Shown here in pieces: positions 1-5,015 of a stretch of 6,463 nt of DNA. The notes beneath the pieces were generated by a model. That model did no database searches and was not told the origin of the DNA. It was given only the letters and a program-made list of their open reading frames with translations. A program made the position numbers and the translations under genes. The stretch comes from UBA7803 sp041690675 (GTDB taxonomy: Bacteria > Pseudomonadota > Gammaproteobacteria > Pseudomonadales > Azotimanducaceae): the NCBI GenBank assembly GCA_041690675.1, contig JAWLGU010000139.1:1-6463 (forward strand), read 5' to 3'. Each line of letters starts with the position of its first letter. Position 1 is the first letter of the stretch.

Positions 1-240
1 CAGAAATTGCGGGATGCGCTGCCAACGTTCAGAATCCGCACCCACGCGGGAGGCGGCAAGCTGAAGAACCAGATGAAGCGCGCGGACCAGTCCGGCGCGC
101 GCTTCGCCATCGTGGTGGGCGAAGACGAGGTCCAACGCGGCCGGCTCGCGCTGAAGTACCTGCGGGAAGACCGTCCCCAGGAAGACCTGAGCGTGGACGA
201 GCTCATCCAACGACTCGCCCCGCCGGGTAACGACCGCTGA
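1..240 (+). CDS. hisS: Histidyl-tRNA synthetase, C-terminal fragment (anticodon-binding domain)
   Basis: This is the 3' end of a gene that begins before the window; reading in frame from base 1 gives 79 residues and a TGA stop. HisRS is a cytoplasmic class II aminoacyl-tRNA synthetase that charges tRNA-His with histidine using ATP. Only the C-terminal anticodon-binding domain is present. It is recognised by the run LRDALP, then GGGKLKNQMKRADQSGA, then VVGEDEV and LKYLRED, which match the end of E. coli HisRS (GGGNFKKQFARADKWGA, VVLGESEV, VKDLRSGEQ) closely and in order. The catalytic class II motifs lie upstream and cannot be checked. The TTG at base 7 is an internal leucine codon, not a start. 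In gammaproteobacteria hisS usually sits directly before yfgM, as here, 43 bases away. Confidence 0.95.
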   Translation, partial: QKLRDALPTFRIRTHAGGGKLKNQMKRADQSGARFAIVVGEDEVQRGRLALKYLREDRPQEDLSVDELIQRLAPPGNDR

Positions 241-254
241 GGCGGCCGCAGCGG
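234..254 (+). repeat. Small inverted repeat over the hisS stop codon
   Basis: CCGCTG (234-239) and CAGCGG (249-254) form a perfect 6-bp stem around a 9-base GC-rich loop, and the hisS stop codon overlaps the left arm. No T-run follows, so it is not a convincing intrinsic terminator. At this GC content such a stem may also arise by chance. It could affect mRNA stability or processing between hisS and yfgM, but that is inference. Confidence 0.3.
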
Positions 255-272
255 GCGGCGCCAGCTCGAAAC

Positions 273-278
273 AGGAGG
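273..278 (+). promoter_or_regulatory. Strong Shine-Dalgarno sequence for yfgM
   Basis: AGGAGG is a full consensus ribosome binding site. It lies 5 bases before the GTG at 284 and only 1 base before an out-of-frame ATG at 280. The spacing favours the GTG, and the protein in the GTG frame is the recognisable one, so this site decides the start. Confidence 0.8.
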
Positions 279-283
279 CATGG

Positions 284-910
284 GTGTCGGATTATCTGAC
301 CGACGAGGAGCAGCTCCACCGCCTGCGGGAATGGTGGCAGAAGCACGGGGTGTCGCTGCTGGTGGGCGTGGTGCTGGCGGTTGCCGGCGTGCTGGGCTGG
401 CGCTGGTATCAGGGTCATGTGGAGGCGCGCACCGCCGCGGCCTCGGATCTGTACGTGCAGTTCCAGCAGGCCGACGCCGACGAGCGTAAGGCGCTGGCCG
501 AAAAGATCGTCGAGCAGGGCGAGGGCACCGCCTATCCCGCCTTCGTGCGGCTGGCCGAGGCCGAGGCGGCGCTGCGGGCGGACGGCCCGGAGGCCGCGGA
601 GCCGCTGCTGCGGCAGGCGGTGGAGCTGGCCACGGGCGTCGAGCTGGCGGATACCGCGCGCCTGCGGCTGGCACGGGTGCTGTTCGCTGCCGGGCGCGAG
701 GACGAGGCGCTGGCCATCCTGCGCGACATCGGGAGCCCCGGACTCCGCTCCCTGGCGGCCGAGCTTCAGGGAGACATTCACCTGGCCCGGGACGAACGCG
801 CCCTGGCCCACCAGTCCTACACCAGCGCCCTGTCCTACGCGAGCCCCGGCGAGGAACGGCCCCTTCTGGAGATGAAGATTGCAGATACCGCCGATGCCAG
901 CGACTCCTAG
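284..910 (+). CDS. yfgM: YfgM-family ancillary Sec translocon protein (TPR-like, single membrane span)
   Basis: The gene encodes 208 residues, close to the 206 of E. coli YfgM. Residues 1-22 are polar and contain an acidic start followed by LREWWQKHG, which resembles the KRFFAENGK segment of YfgM. Residues 23-39 are a hydrophobic span ending in GWRWY (GWRYW in E. coli), after which the chain is expected to be periplasmic. The rest is alanine- and leucine-rich helix resembling tetratricopeptide repeats, with LRLARVLFAAGREDEAL and LQGDIHLARDERALA matching the E. coli LRLARV and LRGEALLSKGD stretches, and the C-terminus has the typical MKI. From the family, YfgM is known to associate with SecYEG and the chaperone PpiD and to help proteins crossing the inner membrane. 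The start is GTG, chosen because of the consensus ribosome binding site 5 bases upstream. The 3' end overlaps bamB, which suggests translational coupling. Confidence 0.93.
   Translation: MSDYLTDEEQLHRLREWWQKHGVSLLVGVVLAVAGVLGWRWYQGHVEARTAAASDLYVQFQQADADERKALAEKIVEQGEGTAYPAFVRLAEAEAALRADGPEAAEPLLRQAVELATGVELADTARLRLARVLFAAGREDEALAILRDIGSPGLRSLAAELQGDIHLARDERALAHQSYTSALSYASPGEERPLLEMKIADTADASDS
868..871 (+). promoter_or_regulatory. Possible Shine-Dalgarno for bamB within yfgM
   Basis: GGAG ends 7 bases before the TTG at 879, which is in frame with bamB. This is good spacing for a TTG start. It lies 22 bases from the ATG at 894, too far to serve that codon directly. The site therefore bears on which bamB start is used. 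Confidence 0.4.
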
Positions 911-2150
911 GTTGGGGTCCGCCACCCGGAGCCTGCTGGCGGTGCTGCTTCTCGCAGCCGTCTCCGGCTGCAGCTGGTTTTCCTGGATGCCCTTCGTCGG
1001 CGACGGCGATGACGAGGCCAGCAAGCTGGAACCCGCGAAGCTGGTTCGCTTCGACGAGGAGGTGGTAGTGCGCCGGGAGTGGTCCGCGAAGATCGGCGAC
1101 GGCCTGGGGCGCAAGTACCTGCGGCTGCAGCCCGCGGTGGCGGCCGACCGGGTGTATGCGGCCGACGGCTACGGGCTGGTGGAAGCGCGCGACCGGTTCA
1201 CCGGCAAGCGCATCTGGCGAAGCCACATCGGCGAGGATCCCACGGGTTTTCTCAGCTGGCTGAACGTCTTCAATCGCCGGGATCCCAGCTATGCCACCGG
1301 CGGGGTGGGCGTGGCCCACGGCTATGTGCTCATGGGCACGACCCGGGGCGAGGTGATTGCGCTGTCCGCCACCGACGGCTCGGAGGTGTGGCGGTCCCAG
1401 GTGGGCAGCGAGGTGCTGGCGGCGCCCGTGGGCGGCCGCGATCTGGTGTTCGTGCAGACCATCGACGGCCGGTTGCTGGCGCTGGAGCGGGAGGATGGCC
1501 GCATTCGCTGGAGCTTCGACAACCAGGTTCCGGTGCTGACGTTGCGGGGCGCTGCCACCCCCGTCTACCGGGACGGCGTTGTCTACGCCGGCTTCGCCAA
1601 CGGCATGGTGGCGGCGGTTCGGGCGGACAACGGTCAGCCGGTCTGGCAGCATCGGGTGATGTTGCCGGAAGGGCGCTCGGAGCTCGAACGCATGGTGGAC
1701 GTGGACAGCACGCCAGTGCTGTCCGGCGGCATACTCTACGTGGTCGCTTACCAGGGGCGGTTGAAAGCGCTGCGTGCCAGCGACGGCTCGCTGCTCTGGG
1801 AGCAGGAACTTTCCAGTTACCTGGACCTGGCCGAAGGCTACGGCCAGATCTACGCGGTGGACGAGGACGACGTGATCGTGGCCGTGGACCAGCGAACCGC
1901 CGAGGAGGCGTGGCGCCAGGAAGGCCTGTTCCGGCGCCGCCTCTCCAGCCCCATCGCCTTCGGCAACTATCTGGTGGTGGCGGACGGCGACGGCTACCTG
2001 CACGTTCTCGCCCAGAGCGACGGCCGCTTCCTCGGCCGCCGCAAGGTGGACGGTGACGGCGTGCGCTCCCGTCCGGTAGTGGCGGACCGGTTGGTCTACG
2101 TGCTCGGCAACTCGGGGTCACTGCAGGCGCTCAACATCGAGCTGAGGTAG
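894..2150 (+). CDS. bamB: Outer membrane protein assembly factor BamB (lipoprotein, beta-propeller)
   Basis: BamB is a lipoprotein of the BAM complex, which folds and inserts beta-barrel proteins into the outer membrane. From the ATG at 894 the protein has 418 residues (E. coli about 392). Residues 12-26 form a lipoprotein signal: arginine, a leucine-rich core and the lipobox VSGC, with Cys26 as the lipidation site. Ser at +2 fits outer-membrane sorting. The mature part shows repeated PQQ-type beta-propeller signatures, such as TDGSEVW, EDGRIRW, DNGQPVW and SDGSLLW, consistent with the eight-bladed BamB fold. LTLRG (about 215-219) and DVDSTP (about 269-274) match the two conserved E. coli loops implicated in contacting BamA (LSLRG and DVDTTP). 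The gene overlaps yfgM by 17 bases. A TTG at 879 is an alternative start with a better-spaced ribosome binding site; it would add five residues before the same signal peptide. Confidence 0.94.
   Translation: MPATPRLGSATRSLLAVLLLAAVSGCSWFSWMPFVGDGDDEASKLEPAKLVRFDEEVVVRREWSAKIGDGLGRKYLRLQPAVAADRVYAADGYGLVEARDRFTGKRIWRSHIGEDPTGFLSWLNVFNRRDPSYATGGVGVAHGYVLMGTTRGEVIALSATDGSEVWRSQVGSEVLAAPVGGRDLVFVQTIDGRLLALEREDGRIRWSFDNQVPVLTLRGAATPVYRDGVVYAGFANGMVAAVRADNGQPVWQHRVMLPEGRSELERMVDVDSTPVLSGGILYVVAYQGRLKALRASDGSLLWEQELSSYLDLAEGYGQIYAVDEDDVIVAVDQRTAEEAWRQEGLFRRRLSSPIAFGNYLVVADGDGYLHVLAQSDGRFLGRRKVDGDGVRSRPVVADRLVYVLGNSGSLQALNIELR
2144..2147 (+). promoter_or_regulatory. Shine-Dalgarno for der inside the bamB 3' end
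   Basis: GAGG lies in the last codons of bamB, 9 bases before the der ATG. Ribosomes finishing bamB would pass over it, which fits coupled translation of the two genes. It is only a four-base match. Confidence 0.45.
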
Positions 2151-2156
2151 TCCCTC

Positions 2157-3566
2157 ATGATTCCGACCCTCGCGCTGGTCGGCCGCCCGAACGTGGGCAA
2201 ATCGACCTTGTTCAACAAGCTCACCCACGCTCGGGAGGCCCTGGTGGCGGACGTGCCCGGTCTCACCCGGGATCGCCGCTACGGCCGCGCGCGGCTGGGA
2301 AATCTCACCTGCACCCTGATCGACACGGGGGGGCTGCTCGGCGAGGCCGGTGCCCTCACCGCCGCCATGGAGCGCCAGGCGGAGCTGGCCATGGACGAGG
2401 CCGACCTGGTGTTGTTCCTGGTGGACGCCCGCAGCGGGCTCACCCCCGCGGACCAGGAGATTGCCACCCAGCTGCGGCGCAAGGGGCGGCAGGTGGTGCT
2501 GGTGGTGAACAAGATGGACGGGGTGAACGAGGACCAGGCGCTGGCCGAATTCGCATCCCTGGGCTTCGACGAGCCGGTGCTCGTCGCTGCGGCGCACAGC
2601 CGTGGGCTTGCCGGCCTCGGCGAGCGCCTTGCCCGGGAGCTCGCCGCGGCGTCCGCCGGCGAGGCTGAGGAGAGTCCGACGCCCGAGGCGGAGGACCGCG
2701 TCCGGGTGGCCATCATCGGCCGGCCCAACGTGGGCAAATCCACCTTGACCAACCGGCTGTTGGGCGAGGAACGGCAGGTGGTGTTCGATCAGCCGGGCAC
2801 CACCCGGGACGCCATCGAGATCCCCTTCGAGCGCGACGGCCGGCGCTACCTGCTGGTGGACACCGCCGGCGTCCGCCGCAAGGGGCGGGTGGAGGAGGCG
2901 GTGGAAAAGTTCTCGGTGGTGAAGACGCTGCAGGCCATCGAGCGGGCCCACGTGGTCATCCTGGTGATGGACGCCCGGGAAGGGCCCGTGGACCAGGATC
3001 TGCACCTGCTGGAATACGCCGTGGAGGCGGGCTCCGGCCTGATCATCGCGCTGAACAAGTGGGACGGACTCAGCGCCGACGAGCGTACCCGCAACCGGGT
3101 GGCCCTGGAGCGGCGGCTGCGCTTTGCGCCGTGGATCCCGGTGCAGCACATCTCGGCGCTGCACGGCACCGGCGTAGGGCACCTGCTCGACGAGGTGGAC
3201 CGGGTCCACGAGGTGGGCCGTCTGGAGGTGGGAGCGTCCTATTTGACCCGTCTGCTCGAGTCCCTGGTGCAGGCTCATCCGCCCCCCAGCGTGCGGGGGC
3301 GGCCGGTGAAGCTGCGCTTCGCCCACAAGGCCGGTGCCCATCCGCCGCGCATCGTCATTCACGGCAACCAGACCCGGGCGGTGCCGGAATCCTACGTGCG
3401 TTATCTGGAAAACGGCTTCCGAGAGGCGCTCAAGCTGGTGGGGACGCCGGTGAAGATCGAGCTCAGGACGGGGGAAAACCCCTTCGCCGGGCGCAAGAAC
3501 GTGCTCACCGAGCGCCAGGAGCGGCGCCGCAAGCGCATGCTGAGGCACCACAAGAAACGCAAGTGA
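2157..3566 (+). CDS. der: Ribosome biogenesis GTPase Der (EngA), double GTPase
   Basis: Der binds the 50S ribosomal precursor and hydrolyses GTP during its maturation; it is essential in E. coli. The 469 residues (E. coli 490) contain two complete GTPase domains. Domain 1 has GRPNVGKS at 9-16, TRD at 37-39, DTGG at 56-59 and NKMD at 118-121. Domain 2 has GRPNVGKS at 188-195, TTRD at 215-218, DTAG at 235-238 and NKWD at 300-303, followed by SALHGTG near 333-339. An acidic linker near 166-180 joins them. A KH-like domain follows, about 355-440, including KLRFAHKAGAHPP and ending TGENPF. The C-terminal tail is very basic (RRRKRMLRHHKKRK), as expected for rRNA contact. In domain 1 the G5 region reads AHSRG where E. 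coli has HGRG. The gene starts 6 bases after bamB and is probably the last gene of the plus-strand operon, since it meets xseA head-on. Confidence 0.98.
   Translation: MIPTLALVGRPNVGKSTLFNKLTHAREALVADVPGLTRDRRYGRARLGNLTCTLIDTGGLLGEAGALTAAMERQAELAMDEADLVLFLVDARSGLTPADQEIATQLRRKGRQVVLVVNKMDGVNEDQALAEFASLGFDEPVLVAAAHSRGLAGLGERLARELAAASAGEAEESPTPEAEDRVRVAIIGRPNVGKSTLTNRLLGEERQVVFDQPGTTRDAIEIPFERDGRRYLLVDTAGVRRKGRVEEAVEKFSVVKTLQAIERAHVVILVMDAREGPVDQDLHLLEYAVEAGSGLIIALNKWDGLSADERTRNRVALERRLRFAPWIPVQHISALHGTGVGHLLDEVDRVHEVGRLEVGASYLTRLLESLVQAHPPPSVRGRPVKLRFAHKAGAHPPRIVIHGNQTRAVPESYVRYLENGFREALKLVGTPVKIELRTGENPFAGRKNVLTERQERRRKRMLRHHKKRK
2181..2210 (+). repeat. 30-base direct repeat, copy 1 (first P-loop of der)
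   Basis: This stretch encodes GRPNVGKSTL of the first GTPase domain and matches 2718-2747 at 27 of 30 bases. The three differences (Arg, Pro and Ser codons) are all at third positions, so both copies encode the same peptide. The copies are 537 bases (179 codons) apart and reflect the ancient domain duplication. Confidence 0.85.
2718..2747 (+). repeat. 30-base direct repeat, copy 2 (second P-loop of der)
   Basis: This is the second copy of the P-loop repeat, coding GRPNVGKSTL in GTPase domain 2. It includes the 14-base identical core AACGTGGGCAAATC, also present in copy 1. Confidence 0.85.
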
Positions 3567-3579
3567 GCGGGCGGCTCAC
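3563..3579. terminator. Inverted repeat between convergent der and xseA, possible terminator
   Basis: GTGAGC (3563-3568), a 5-base loop GGGCG, and GCTCAC (3574-3579) form a perfect 6-bp hairpin between two converging genes. On the minus strand the hairpin is followed by TTGCGTTTCTTG, which is moderately T-rich, so it could act as a weak intrinsic terminator for xseA. In the plus direction the following bases are GC-rich, so termination of der here would lack a U-tract. The stem is short, so confidence is limited. Both stop codons lie inside the stem arms. Confidence 0.45.
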
Positions 3580-4955
3580 GGCTCCGGCAGGCGGGGCAGA
3601 CGGTTGTCGTCGTCCACGCCCTCGACCCGGAGGTCCAGGGCGCCGTCGTCGAGATGGGCGGTGATGCTGGCTCCCGGCCGGGTCTGGCTGACCGAGGTCA
3701 GGGCGGTGCGGCCGCCGCCGGGTGCCTCCGCGGTGAGCACGGCGTAGCCCCGGGACAGGGTGGCCAGGGGGCTCACCGCCTGCAGCGTGCGGGCCGCGGC
3801 CGCCAGGCTCGTCCCACGCTGCGCCACCAGCCGGCGGCTGGCGGCGGTCAGACCGAGATGCAGGTCGCTCAATCGGGCCCGATGAGCGGCGATGCGCTGA
3901 GACGGCCGCAGCAGGTGCAGGCCCCGAACCGCCGCGGCGAGCCGGGTCCGGTGGCCGTCGAGCCGTGTCAGGACGGCTCGGGTCAGGCGCTCCTCCAGCT
4001 CGTCGCTGCGCTGCATCTGCTGAGCCAGCCGGGTACGCGGATCCACCAGGCGGGCGCGCAGGTGCTCGAGGTGGCGCTGCTGGCCGCGCACGTCCGCCGC
4101 GAGCTCCCGGGCGAGGCGGGCCTGTACCCGGCTCAGAAAGGCCCGCAGATCCGCCTGATCCGGGGTGATGAGCTCGGCGCCCGCGGACGGAGTCGGCGCT
4201 CGGGCGTCGGCGACGAAGTCGGTGATGGTGAAGTCGGTCTGGTGGCCGACCGCCGAGACCGTGGGGACCGGACAGGCGGCCACCGCCCGCGCCACCGGCT
4301 CCAAATTGAACGCCCACAGGTCTTCCAGGGAACCGCCGCCGCGGGTGATCAGCACCACGTCCGGGGACACGTGGGGGATTCGCGCCAGCGCGGCGAGGAT
4401 CTCGCGCTCCGCGCGCTCGCCCTGAACCGCCACCGGCAGCAGCACCACCTCGAGCAGCGGAAAGCGGCGGCGGATCACGTGCACCACGTCCCGAAGCGCG
4501 GCCCCGGTGGCGGAGGAGATCACCGCCAGGCGCCGGGGCATCGCCGGCAGCGGCCGTTTGCGCTCCAGCTCGAAGAGACCTTCCGCCTCGAGCCGGGACT
4601 TCAAGGCTTCGAAGGCGGCTCGCAGCGCGCCTTCCCCCGCCGGCTCCATGTGCTCGGCAATGAGCTGGAAGTCGCCGCGCGGCTCGTACAGGCTGAGGTG
4701 ACCGCGAATCAGCACCTGGGTGCCGTCCCGAGGTTGAAAGCGCACGGCGCGGTTGCGGCTGGTGAACATGGCGCAGCGGAGCTGGGCCAGGTCGTCCTTC
4801 AGGGTGAAGTACCAGTGCCCGGAGCCGGGCCGGCGAAAGTTGGAGATCTCCCCCTCCACCCACACCAGGCGGAAGCGGTCTTCGATGAGCACGCGCGCCT
4901 CCCGGGCCAGGGCGCTCACGCTGAGGATCGGACGGGATGCCGGCTGGGCGAGCAT
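3576..4955 (-). CDS. xseA: Exodeoxyribonuclease VII large subunit
   Basis: XseA is the catalytic large subunit of exonuclease VII, which with several XseB small subunits degrades single-stranded DNA from both ends into oligonucleotides, in repair and mutagenesis control. The 459 residues match the usual length (E. coli 456). An OB-fold DNA-binding domain covers about 10-110, with VWVEGEISNF, GHWYFTLKDD, RCAMF and LYEPRGDFQL. The catalytic domain follows: VISSATGAALRDVVHV (145-160), RGGGSLEDLWAFN (205-217) and VSAVGHQTDFTITDFVADARAPTPSAGAE (233-261 region). A long arginine- and leucine-rich coiled-coil region spans about 265-395, then the conserved tail motif SPLATLSRGYAVLT (395-408). Expected motifs are all present. 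The ATG start is supported by the N-terminus aligning with E. coli (ILSVSALAREARVLIED), but no clear ribosome binding site precedes it. No xseB gene is visible here; in many bacteria it lies elsewhere. Confidence 0.97.
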   Translation of the reverse strand: MLAQPASRPILSVSALAREARVLIEDRFRLVWVEGEISNFRRPGSGHWYFTLKDDLAQLRCAMFTSRNRAVRFQPRDGTQVLIRGHLSLYEPRGDFQLIAEHMEPAGEGALRAAFEALKSRLEAEGLFELERKRPLPAMPRRLAVISSATGAALRDVVHVIRRRFPLLEVVLLPVAVQGERAEREILAALARIPHVSPDVVLITRGGGSLEDLWAFNLEPVARAVAACPVPTVSAVGHQTDFTITDFVADARAPTPSAGAELITPDQADLRAFLSRVQARLARELAADVRGQQRHLEHLRARLVDPRTRLAQQMQRSDELEERLTRAVLTRLDGHRTRLAAAVRGLHLLRPSQRIAAHRARLSDLHLGLTAASRRLVAQRGTSLAAAARTLQAVSPLATLSRGYAVLTAEAPGGGRTALTSVSQTRPGASITAHLDDGALDLRVEGVDDDNRLPRLPEP

Positions 4956-4965
4956 GACCAGCGAG

Positions 4966-4994
4966 TTTACATGATGGGGGCGCGTCGGTAGAAT
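4966..4994 (+). promoter_or_regulatory. Predicted sigma-70 promoter of guaB
   Basis: TTTACA (4966-4971) and TAGAAT (4989-4994) each match the -35 and -10 consensus at 5 of 6 positions and are separated by exactly 17 bases. Transcription would begin near 5000-5002, giving a leader of about 15 bases before the guaB ATG. The element lies in the 60-base gap between the divergent xseA and guaB starts and is unusually AT-rich for this locus. I see no convincing PurR-type palindrome next to it. Confidence 0.65.
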
Positions 4995-5005
4995 CTCGGT
5001 TTTGC

Positions 5006-5009
5006 GGAG
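5006..5009 (+). promoter_or_regulatory. Shine-Dalgarno for guaB
   Basis: GGAG lies 6 bases before the ATG at 5016, in good position, and supports that codon as the guaB start. Confidence 0.6.
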
Positions 5010-5015
5010 TCCTCA

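Noticed and set aside
280..489. ATG-started 69-residue frame overlapping the yfgM start
   Set aside because: The ATG lies only 1 base after the ribosome binding site, and the product is a low-complexity Gly/Ala/Arg-rich sequence out of frame with the clear YfgM protein.
203..1114. 303-residue antisense open frame across yfgM and the start of bamB
   Set aside because: Long antisense frames are common in GC-rich DNA because the opposite strand rarely has stop codons. The translation resembles no family I know, and both sense-strand genes are well supported.
2118..3551. 477-residue antisense open frame covering nearly all of der
   Set aside because: It is a mirror of a strongly conserved gene, His- and Gln-rich as expected from the reverse complement of Val, Asp and Leu codons, with no recognisable domain.
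4985..5007. Possible PurR operator upstream of guaB
   Set aside because: GGTTTTGCGG resembles one half of the E. coli PurR site, but the matching left half is missing.
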